Below, one piece after another: positions 16,636-24,053 of a stretch of DNA of 44,955 nucleotides; the first letter of the stretch is position 1, and each line of letters opens with the position of its first letter. The notes under the pieces were generated by a model. That model did not search any database. It worked only from the letters and a program-made list of their open reading frames with translations, and had not been told where the DNA came from. The position numbers and the translations under genes are program-made. Origin of the DNA: Clostridium sp. CAG:451 (GTDB lineage Bacteria > Bacillota_I > Bacilli_A > RF39 > UBA660). The stretch lies in assembly GCA_000438295.1 (NCBI GenBank), contig FR901032.1:1-44955 (forward strand). Reading direction: 5' to 3'.

Positions 16636-17758
16636 TAAACTTAAAGATAGTATTTTAATAATAGTAGCATTTATTTTAGGAGGAGTTTTAACTTATGTAG
16701 TAGTAACTGGTAATTTAACTACTTCATCTAAAGGAACTACTAGTAGTGGTGGTGCTACTTGTAGTAGTAAAAATTGTACTAAAGTATTAGTAGATGGTTC
16801 AGGAATTAGTCAATCAGTATCTAAAGTATATGATGGTGTTGCTATTGTTAGAAATTATCAAAATAATGAACTAGCTGGTTTTGGTACTGGATTTGTTTAT
16901 AAAGAAGATGATAAATATGATTATCTTATAACTAATCATCATGTAATTGATGGTAATAATAAAGTAACAGTAGTAACTAGTAAAGATGAAGAATTGGATG
17001 CTGAAGTGTTAGGCAGTGATAGTTATGCTGATATTGCTGTAATTAGAATTAAAAAGAATAAAAATTTAACAGTATTATCTATTGGTACTAGTGAAAATAG
17101 TAAACTAGGTGATTTAGTATTTACTATTGGAACACCTGTTAGTAATGAATATCAAGGAAGTGTTTCTACTGGACATTTAGCAGGAAAAGATAGAATGGTA
17201 ACTGTTAGTACAAGTAGTAATGGTTATGGGACTAGTTCTGGTGATTGGGTTATGAAAGTTTTACAAACAGATGCTTCAATTAATCCAGGTAATAGTGGTG
17301 GACCACTTATGAATTCTAATGGAGAAGTAATTGGTGTTATTTCTATGAAATTAGTTAAAGAAGAAATTGAAGGTATGGGATTTGCTATTCCAATTGAATA
17401 TGCTATGTCTAAGATTGAAACTTTAGAAAAAGGTGAAGAAATTAAGTGGCCTCAATTAGGAGTACAAATGGTAAATGTATCTGATGTTAAACAATCTCGT
17501 TTTGGTAATAATTATAATATTCCAAATGATGTTAAAACTGGAGTAGTAGTAGCAGGAATAGTAAGTGGTACTGGAGCTTCTAAATCAGATTTAAAAGAAG
17601 GGGATATTATTACTAAACTTAATGGGGAAGAAGTAGAAAATGCAGCATATCTTCGTTATGAACTATACAAATATGCTCCAGGAGATACAATTACCCTTAC
17701 TTACTTACGTGATGGTAAAGAACATGAAACTAAAGCAGTATTATCAAAAAGTGAATAA
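16616..17758 (+). CDS. htrA: HtrA/DegP-type serine protease with PDZ domain
   Basis: This 380-residue envelope quality-control protease has one N-terminal transmembrane helix (about 10-30) and a Ser/Thr/Gly-rich linker, with Cys49 and Cys54 close together. The trypsin-like domain carries the triad His109 in TNHHV, Asp139 in YADIAVI and Ser227 in GNSGGP. A C-terminal PDZ domain spans about 280-375 (KEGDIITKLNGEEV). The start overlaps the Abi gene by 20 bases. GAGAGG is very close to the first ATG, so the second ATG at 16625 is an alternative start. It is probably cotranscribed with the Abi gene and with the unknown gene at 17773. Confidence 0.95.
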   Translation: MKKMKIDKLKDSILIIVAFILGGVLTYVVVTGNLTTSSKGTTSSGGATCSSKNCTKVLVDGSGISQSVSKVYDGVAIVRNYQNNELAGFGTGFVYKEDDKYDYLITNHHVIDGNNKVTVVTSKDEELDAEVLGSDSYADIAVIRIKKNKNLTVLSIGTSENSKLGDLVFTIGTPVSNEYQGSVSTGHLAGKDRMVTVSTSSNGYGTSSGDWVMKVLQTDASINPGNSGGPLMNSNGEVIGVISMKLVKEEIEGMGFAIPIEYAMSKIETLEKGEEIKWPQLGVQMVNVSDVKQSRFGNNYNIPNDVKTGVVVAGIVSGTGASKSDLKEGDIITKLNGEEVENAAYLRYELYKYAPGDTITLTYLRDGKEHETKAVLSKSE

Positions 17759-17772
17759 GAGGAGAAATTATT

Positions 17773-18513
17773 ATGAGAAAAGTTATACCCTTAGAAAAAC
17801 AGGTGGAAAGTGAAAAAAGTATAAGACTATTAGAAGATGCTTGTCAAAATGTAAATAGTCATTTAGCAGACCTTGATGAAACTGATTATCAAGATATTAC
17901 TGAATTATGTTTCTATCTGTTAACTGGTCATAAAAGAAAAGATATAAACTCTAGTGTTTTTGAAATTATTTATCTATATATTAAAGAAAACATGGGTCAG
18001 ATGGATATTGAATTTTCTAAAGATAATACTATTAGTAAAATAGAAATAGGTAAAATTAAGATGGGAAGTCTATGCTTTAAAGATTTTTCTGAAGAAGAAA
18101 AGGAAGAAAGACTTGAGAAAAGACTTAACTGTTGTGGAATTTATCCAACTATGGATAGAAAAGAGAGAATGTTTTTAACTTTAGAAGATAAACTTATTAT
18201 GGGAAATCAAGCAATTATCAAACAAACTGATTATAATAATATTTTTATAGGTCCCTACTATTTTAATAGAGATACCATTTCCTCTAATAAAGCTTCATTA
18301 ACTAAATTAGAACTAATATCTGATAGATCTATTGAAGAAGATATATATGAGTTTGATGAGTCTGGTGAGAAAGAGTTATATCAAGGAATTATATCATTAG
18401 AAGAATCTAAAGATGGGGAGTATTTCATTAAGTCTTCGATAGATAGAAAAGAACTTTTTGCAAATAAATATGGAATAAGACCATCTAATACATCTTCACT
18501 TAGAGTAAAGTAA
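17773..18513 (+). CDS. Hypothetical protein downstream of htrA
   Basis: This 246-residue soluble, acidic protein was not recognised. It has no signal peptide or membrane helix. An N-terminal helical part (1-75) is followed by a mixed strand-rich part with KERMFLTLEDKLIMGNQ and IFIGPYYFNRDTIS. An AGAGGAG ribosome-binding site lies 8 bases before the ATG, and the gap from htrA is 14 bases, so it belongs to the same operon. A convergent terminator begins at its stop. Confidence 0.8.
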   Translation: MRKVIPLEKQVESEKSIRLLEDACQNVNSHLADLDETDYQDITELCFYLLTGHKRKDINSSVFEIIYLYIKENMGQMDIEFSKDNTISKIEIGKIKMGSLCFKDFSEEEKEERLEKRLNCCGIYPTMDRKERMFLTLEDKLIMGNQAIIKQTDYNNIFIGPYYFNRDTISSNKASLTKLELISDRSIEEDIYEFDESGEKELYQGIISLEESKDGEYFIKSSIDRKELFANKYGIRPSNTSSLRVK

Positions 18514-18545
18514 AAGAACTACTTGATCGGTAGCTCTTTTCTTTT
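18512..18545. terminator. Bidirectional terminator at 18.5 kb
   Basis: AAAAGAACTAC and GTAGCTCTTTT pair across a 7-base loop, with one mismatch on plus and a G-U on minus, followed by CTTTT. It serves both convergent genes and overlaps both their 3' ends. Confidence 0.68.
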
Positions 18546-20459
18546 GACATTAAAGCATCCTATATCGTTATCCTTTAAAGATTGATATTTATTTAATAAT
18601 TGTTTTTCATCTTTTGCTACTATTTCTAAAGAAGAACCTCCTAATAAATATTTTTGTAAGCTTGCTTCTTTTAAATCATCTATAGGAAGAGTAATACCTT
18701 CTAAGTACTTATCTTTATTGGTAACATCTTTTATTTTACCAAATATGGCGGCATCTTGTTTTTTAAATTCTGTTTCTATATTTGTATCATTATAAGTAGT
18801 TAAAACAAAGTTAAGATTGTTTTGTTCACTATAATTATCTATCTTCTTTTGCATAAAATTTAAGATATCTTTAGCAAGATTGTAAGTTATTTCTTCATCT
18901 TTATTTCCTGTTAAAGTATATATTGCTTCTGATAGACCAACTATATGAAAAGCTAGGGTACCATGTTTTAATAGTTTTCTTAATCTATCTTTATCCTTTA
19001 ATTTTTCTCCATCATGCCAAGTACCTAACTGATATAAAGTAGGAAAGTGAAGAATAGTTTTATCTACTTGTAGTTCAAATCTCTCTAAAAGGGCATCTTT
19101 CGCTTGTTTTAGTACTTTTTCTAGCTCTTGGTAGAATAATCTATAATCAGTCTCTTTGGCCTTTGTATTCTTACTTTTAAGGGCTATTCTAACTAGATTA
19201 ATAGATATACAAGATATATTTCCTTTACCACCAACCATCTTTTTATCGATAGTGGTATTATCTTCTATAACTCTTAGAGAATTGTAACCATAGTTAACCC
19301 TTTCTTTAATAGCTTTATTAAAAGAAGCATCTTTATTAATAAAATACAGGTTAGAGTAGTTAAGCATAGTAGTAGCAATCTCTTCAGTCATTTCTCCTTG
19401 ATAGTAATATTCTATATATTTATTATTTACTAGTGATTTTATTATTAACTTATTAGTTTTAAAGTTTATTGCTAAGGGAAAAGTTATAGTCTTAAAGAAA
19501 GTCTTTAAAGAAATAGTAAAGTTCTTTTCACACTTCATTTTAGCTTTCTTAATAATAGTAGATATTGCTAAATATAAAGGGGTATTATTATCTATGGCAA
19601 AGTAAGTGGGGGTTATATCAAATGATGTTATATTATCAATACCTGTTATAGTTAAATAGTTAGTTAAATAATTAGCATCTAAATATATATCAATATATTC
19701 TTTTAAGACAGATTTAAATTCTTTAAGTAAGATAGTTTCTAATGCTAAGTCAAAATTAATTAACGAGATACTTTGATACACTTCTTTACTAAGACTATCT
19801 AGATATAGTTTAATTCTATTTAGATAGGTACTAATTTTGTCTATAGAATTTAACTCTTTGGCAAAATCAGTATCAAGAGTAGCAAGCTCAATAAGGTCTA
19901 CATCACAAGTAGCTATCATACCAAATGGTATAGTTTCTATAGAATGTAAGTTAAATATTCCGGCATCTTGGCATCTTACTGTTTTAGTATCTAATAAATA
20001 AGCTTTAGCAAATTCTGATGAGATAGTTTCTCCAAACTGTAATAGAAATGAATTAGGACGTTCTTTTAGGTTATCATCAATATTATTTAGACCTAGTCTT
20101 TCTATAGCTTTTAAGAACTTGTGTTGCTGTTTCATAACAAAAGCAGATCTTGAAGCATTTCTATGTTCTCTATAAGTAGAAAAGGCAACATAAACATCTT
20201 CAAAGTTATTCTCTTTTAAAACTTCTTCAATTAAATCTTGAATATTTTCAATATTTATTGTTTTTCTATCTTTATATTCTTTTTCTATCTTTTTAAGTAC
20301 TTTAGAATATACTTTATTAACATCTTCATCCCTATATGGTATATCTAGTGAATGAAAGGCTTTTTGAATAGCAAGAGCTATTTTTTCTCCTTGGAAACTA
20401 GTTCTTTGACCACTTCTTTTGACAACTGTTAAAGTGTCAAATGTTGACATATTTATCAT
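18519..20459 (-). CDS. NrdD-like protein with ATP-cone, glycyl-radical loop not found
   Basis: The 646-residue product begins with an ATP-cone (about 10-100; VVKRSGQRTSFQGEKIALAI) and continues with an NrdD-like barrel, for example GKGNISCISINLVRIAL and HGTLAFHIVGLSEAIYTLTG. It lacks the C-terminal RxxGY glycyl-radical loop and the four-cysteine zinc site found in the canonical nrdD nearby, and ends in GCFNVKRKELPIK. It may be an inactive paralogue, a regulatory subunit or a variant reductase. The first ATG (20459), 10 bases after GGGAG, is chosen; another in-frame ATG follows two codons later. Its promoter is divergent from nrdD. Confidence 0.72.
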   Translation of the reverse strand: MINMSTFDTLTVVKRSGQRTSFQGEKIALAIQKAFHSLDIPYRDEDVNKVYSKVLKKIEKEYKDRKTINIENIQDLIEEVLKENNFEDVYVAFSTYREHRNASRSAFVMKQQHKFLKAIERLGLNNIDDNLKERPNSFLLQFGETISSEFAKAYLLDTKTVRCQDAGIFNLHSIETIPFGMIATCDVDLIELATLDTDFAKELNSIDKISTYLNRIKLYLDSLSKEVYQSISLINFDLALETILLKEFKSVLKEYIDIYLDANYLTNYLTITGIDNITSFDITPTYFAIDNNTPLYLAISTIIKKAKMKCEKNFTISLKTFFKTITFPLAINFKTNKLIIKSLVNNKYIEYYYQGEMTEEIATTMLNYSNLYFINKDASFNKAIKERVNYGYNSLRVIEDNTTIDKKMVGGKGNISCISINLVRIALKSKNTKAKETDYRLFYQELEKVLKQAKDALLERFELQVDKTILHFPTLYQLGTWHDGEKLKDKDRLRKLLKHGTLAFHIVGLSEAIYTLTGNKDEEITYNLAKDILNFMQKKIDNYSEQNNLNFVLTTYNDTNIETEFKKQDAAIFGKIKDVTNKDKYLEGITLPIDDLKEASLQKYLLGGSSLEIVAKDEKQLLNKYQSLKDNDIGCFNVKRKELPIK

Positions 20460-20490
20460 ATATAATTTACACTCCCTTTTTTCTATATTA

Positions 20491-20519
20491 ATTATACTTA
20501 TAAATGCCTATAAAATCAA
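20491..20519 (-). promoter_or_regulatory. Promoter of the NrdD-like gene
   Basis: On the minus strand TTGATT (20519-20514) and TATAAT (20496-20491) are 17 bases apart. Confidence 0.75.
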
Positions 20520-20522
20520 TGA

Positions 20523-20559
20523 TTTGAAAAAATGCTCAAAAAAAACATTTTGAAAAAAT
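20523..20559. repeat. Two 11-base direct repeats between the divergent nrd genes
   Basis: TTTGAAAAAAT occurs at 20523-20533 and again at 20549-20559, a 26-base period, just upstream of the NrdD-like promoter. The gap 20460-20766 otherwise holds two promoters and A-rich sequence. No convincing NrdR box pair was seen. Confidence 0.4.
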
Positions 20560-20692
20560 AATACATGTTTTCTTTAAAGTCCTTATAAATAAAGGGTAAA
20601 AACAAAAATATGCTTAAAAGACATAAAATATTTTTTTTAATAAAAAGTATGTAAATCGAACAAAAATAAAAGTATGAAAATAATAAAAACTA

Positions 20693-20722
20693 TTGCATTT
20701 AACTAAAAATAGTGAGTATAAT
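20693..20722 (+). promoter_or_regulatory. nrdD operon promoter
   Basis: TTGCAT (20693-20698) and TATAAT (20717-20722) are separated by 18 bases, 44 bases upstream of the nrdD start. Confidence 0.75.
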
Positions 20723-20766
20723 CGAGTTGTCGAATGAATAAATAAGAAAACAAAGAGGTGTAAAAA

Positions 20767-22953
20767 ATGGCAAAAGTTAAAGAGGTAAAAAAAGAAAGAA
20801 AGGAAAAGAAAAATAGATACAAAAATCCACCTATTAATATTATAAAAAAGAATGGGACTAAACAACCATTTGATGGTGAAAAAATAAGAAGTGCAATTGA
20901 AAAAAGTGCTGAAAGGGTAATGGTTGATTTAACTGATGAAGCTAAAGATGAAGTTGTTAATATTGTAATTGATTTATTAAAGAATCAAACTAGTGATGCT
21001 GAAGTTAGTCAAATTCATAACTGTGTAGAAGCAGCTTTAGAGCAAGTTAATCCTTTAGTAGCTAAAAGTTATAGAGAGTATCGTAACTATAAGAATGATT
21101 TTGTACATATCTTAGATAAAGTTTATAAGAAAGCTCAAGCAATTAATTATATTGGAGATAAGGAAAACTCTAATACTGATAGTGCTTTAGTATCTACACA
21201 AAGAAGTTTGGTATATGGTAACTTAAATAAGGAATTATATAAGAAGTTCTTCTTAACAAAGGCTGAGATAGAAGCTTGTGAAGATGGCTATATTTATGTT
21301 CATGATATGAGTGCTAGGCGTGATACAATGAACTGTTGTTTATGTGATGTTGGTGCTGTTATGAGAGATGGCTTTGAAATGGGTAATTTATGGTATAATG
21401 AACCAAAGAGTCTTGATACTGCTTATGATGTTATGGGAGATGTAATTATCAATACAGCAGCTATGCAATATGGTGGTTTTACAGTACCAGAAGTTGATAC
21501 TATTTTAACTCCATATGCTAAGAAAAGTTACAATAAGTATTATGATGAATATATGGAAATAACTAATAATGAAGACCCAGAAAAGGCTGAAGAATATGCT
21601 TGGAAGAAGACAAGACGTGAATGTGAACAAGGTTATCAAGGAATTGAATATAAATTAAATAGTGTTGGTTCTTCTCGTGGTGATTATCCATTTGTAACAT
21701 TTACTTTTGGACATGAGGAAGATAGATTTGGACAAATGATCAGTGAAGTAATTTTAAAAACTCATCAAAAAGGACAAGGAAAGCCAGGATATAGAAAGCC
21801 AACTTTATTCCCAAAATTAGTATTCTTATATGATAAAAATCTTCATGGTGAAGGTGGTAAGATGCATTATCTATTTGAAGATGCCCTAGATTGCAGTAGT
21901 AAGACAATGTATCCTGATTACTTATCATTAACAGGTGAAGGATATGTTCCTTCAATATTTAAGAAATATGGAAAGATTATTAGTCCGATGGGATGTCGTG
22001 CTTTCTTATCTCCTTGGTTTGAAAGAGGTGGAATGGAACCAGCTGATGAAGATGATCAACCTGTATTCATTGGAAGATTTAATATTGGAGCTATTTCTTT
22101 AAATTTACCAATGATTTTAGCTAAGTCTAGAGAAGAACAAAAAGATTTTTATGAAGTGCTTGATTATTATCTAGAAATGATTCGTAAGATTCATATTCGT
22201 ACTTATAACTATCTAGCTAAGAAAAAAGCATCTACTAATCCACTTGCTTACTGTGAGGGAGGTTTCTATGGAGGTAGATTAAAACCAAATGAGCCTATTG
22301 AACCAATCTTAAAATCATCTACTGCTTCTTTTGGAATAACGGCTTTAAATGAATTACAAGAGTTATATAATGGTAAGAGTTTAGTAGAAGATGGTGAATT
22401 TGCTCTTGAAGTTATGAGATATATTAATGATAAGACACAAGAGTTTAAAAAAGAGGATGGAATTTTATATGCTATTTATGGAACTCCAGCTGAAAGTTTA
22501 TGTGGTACGCAAGTTGAACAATTTAGAAAGAAATATGGTATCATTAAAGGCGTATCTGATAGAGAATATGTTTCTAACAGTTTCCACTGTGGTGTTTGGG
22601 AAAACATTACTGGTATACAAAAACAAGATTTAGAAGGAAGATTCTGGGAGTTATTTAAAGGTGGCCGTATTCAGTATGTTCGTTATAATTTAAATTACAA
22701 TAGAAAAGCGATGGAAACTTATGTTGAAAGAGCTATGGATAAAGGTTTCTACGAAGGAGTTAACTTATCACTTTCTTACTGTAATGTCTGTGGTCATGAG
22801 GAATTAGATATGGATACTTGTCCAAAATGTGGAAGTGATGATCTTACAAAGATTGATCGTATGAATGGATATTTATCATATTCAAGAGTACATGGTGATA
22901 CAAGACTTAATCATGCTAAGATGGTAGAAATTTCAGAAAGGAAGAGTATGTAG
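20767..22953 (+). CDS. nrdD: Anaerobic (class III) ribonucleoside-triphosphate reductase
   Basis: This enzyme makes deoxyribonucleotides without oxygen, using a glycyl radical installed by NrdG. The 728-residue product has a lysine-rich start, an ATP-cone (about 22-112; NIIKKNGTKQPFDGEKI), the catalytic barrel (MSARRDTMNCCLCD with its redox cysteines) and a C-terminal Cys4 zinc site (CNVCG and CPKCG). The glycyl-radical loop RMNGYLSYSRVHGDTR places the radical on about Gly701. AAAGAGGTG precedes the ATG. The stop abuts the nrdG start. It is the only complete ribonucleotide reductase in the window and indicates anaerobic growth. Confidence 0.97.
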   Translation: MAKVKEVKKERKEKKNRYKNPPINIIKKNGTKQPFDGEKIRSAIEKSAERVMVDLTDEAKDEVVNIVIDLLKNQTSDAEVSQIHNCVEAALEQVNPLVAKSYREYRNYKNDFVHILDKVYKKAQAINYIGDKENSNTDSALVSTQRSLVYGNLNKELYKKFFLTKAEIEACEDGYIYVHDMSARRDTMNCCLCDVGAVMRDGFEMGNLWYNEPKSLDTAYDVMGDVIINTAAMQYGGFTVPEVDTILTPYAKKSYNKYYDEYMEITNNEDPEKAEEYAWKKTRRECEQGYQGIEYKLNSVGSSRGDYPFVTFTFGHEEDRFGQMISEVILKTHQKGQGKPGYRKPTLFPKLVFLYDKNLHGEGGKMHYLFEDALDCSSKTMYPDYLSLTGEGYVPSIFKKYGKIISPMGCRAFLSPWFERGGMEPADEDDQPVFIGRFNIGAISLNLPMILAKSREEQKDFYEVLDYYLEMIRKIHIRTYNYLAKKKASTNPLAYCEGGFYGGRLKPNEPIEPILKSSTASFGITALNELQELYNGKSLVEDGEFALEVMRYINDKTQEFKKEDGILYAIYGTPAESLCGTQVEQFRKKYGIIKGVSDREYVSNSFHCGVWENITGIQKQDLEGRFWELFKGGRIQYVRYNLNYNRKAMETYVERAMDKGFYEGVNLSLSYCNVCGHEELDMDTCPKCGSDDLTKIDRMNGYLSYSRVHGDTRLNHAKMVEISERKSM

Positions 22954-23526
22954 ATGAGATATCATAATATAACAAAAGCTGATATGTTAAACGGTGAAGG
23001 ATTACGAGTTGTATTATGGGTAAGTGGATGTTCTCATAAATGTCCAGGGTGCCAAAATGCTATTACATGGAATCCTGATGATGGAGTAGAATTTGATGAT
23101 GATACAATAAAAGAAATCTATCATGAGCTTGACCAAGATTGGTGTAGTGGATTAACTTTATCAGGAGGAGATCCACTCTTCCTTGGTAATAGAAAAGCGA
23201 TAAGAGATTTAGTTATGAATGTTAAACAACTATATAAGGATAAAACTATTTGGAGTTATACCGGGTATACTTGGGAAGAATTAATCGCTCAAAGAGAAGT
23301 TGATAAAAATTTAGATGATATTTTAAATTGTATTGATGTCTTATTAGAAGGTAGATTTGTTATGAAACTTCATGATGATAGATTACATTATGTAGGTAGT
23401 AGTAATCAACGTATAATTGATGTTAAAAAAAGTATAGAAGAAGGAAAAGTTGTTCTATATATAGATAATAGCAATATAGGTGATAGTGATAAAGCAACTG
23501 TAGTACAGTGTGCAGTAAATAGTTAG
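22954..23526 (+). CDS. nrdG: Anaerobic ribonucleotide reductase-activating protein
   Basis: NrdG is the radical SAM activase that generates the glycyl radical on NrdD. The 190-residue product has the cluster motif CSHKCPGC (Cys-x3-Cys-x2-Cys) near residues 26-33 and the SAM-binding GG motif in TLSGGDPLF. It starts immediately after the nrdD stop codon, with the ribosome-binding site (GAAAGGAAG) inside the nrdD end, so expression is tightly coupled. Confidence 0.96.
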   Translation: MRYHNITKADMLNGEGLRVVLWVSGCSHKCPGCQNAITWNPDDGVEFDDDTIKEIYHELDQDWCSGLTLSGGDPLFLGNRKAIRDLVMNVKQLYKDKTIWSYTGYTWEELIAQREVDKNLDDILNCIDVLLEGRFVMKLHDDRLHYVGSSNQRIIDVKKSIEEGKVVLYIDNSNIGDSDKATVVQCAVNS

Positions 23527-23534
23527 GAGAAGTT

Positions 23535-23990
23535 ATGAGAACACGAGGATTTGAAGTAGTTAAAGGATATGAAGATAAGGATATACATTTACCAGTAAGA
23601 GGAACTAAGCATGCTGCTGGTTATGATATAGAAGCAGCAGAGGATATAGTTATTCCTGTTTATGAAAAAGGAATTAAACCAACTTTAGTTCCTACAGGAT
23701 TAAAAGCTTATTGTATGGATGATGAGTGCATTTTCTTACTTAATAGAAGTAGTGGTCCAAAGAAAGGATTTGTTCTTGCTAATAGTGTTGGTTTAGTAGA
23801 TTCTGATTATTATGGTAATGAAAATAATGATGGACATATTTATTTTGCTTTCTTTAACTGTGGTAAGGAAGAATTACATGTTAAGAAAGGTGATGTAATT
23901 GGTCAAGCAGTATTTGAAAAATATTTAACTGTTGATAATGATATTGCTAAAGGAGTTAGAAATGGAGGATTTGGTTCTACTGATAAATAG
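23535..23990 (+). CDS. dut: dUTP diphosphatase (trimeric dUTPase)
   Basis: This enzyme hydrolyses dUTP to dUMP, keeping uracil out of DNA and feeding dTMP synthesis. All five trimeric dUTPase motifs are present in the 151-residue product: AAGYDIEA, NRSSGPKKG, the NSVGLVDSDYYG segment with its catalytic Asp, GDVIGQAVF and the C-terminal RNGGFGSTDK lid. It lies 8 bases after nrdG behind AGGAGA, so nrdD-nrdG-dut form one nucleotide-metabolism operon ending at the terminator near 24010. Confidence 0.95.
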   Translation: MRTRGFEVVKGYEDKDIHLPVRGTKHAAGYDIEAAEDIVIPVYEKGIKPTLVPTGLKAYCMDDECIFLLNRSSGPKKGFVLANSVGLVDSDYYGNENNDGHIYFAFFNCGKEELHVKKGDVIGQAVFEKYLTVDNDIAKGVRNGGFGSTDK

Positions 23991-24009
23991 ACCGATTCTT
24001 TTTTTGTTA

Positions 24010-24053
24010 AAATAAAACATTAGTCTTTTATTTTAGACTAATGTTTTTATTTT
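24010..24053. terminator. Bidirectional terminator between dut and the PBP gene
   Basis: A perfect 13-base stem (AAAACATTAGTCT and AGACTAATGTTTT) with an 8-base loop has T-runs on both strands. It ends at the PBP stop codon. Confidence 0.88.

Noticed and set aside
20614..20865. Open frame on the minus strand opposite the nrdD start and its promoter
   Set aside because: It is a Phe/Leu/Tyr-rich reading of A-rich DNA with no ribosome-binding site, and it runs antisense to nrdD and its promoter.
21740..21955. Minus-strand frame within nrdD, and a plus-strand frame at 22427-22633
   Set aside because: Both are alternative-frame readings of a clearly conserved enzyme with no translation signals.
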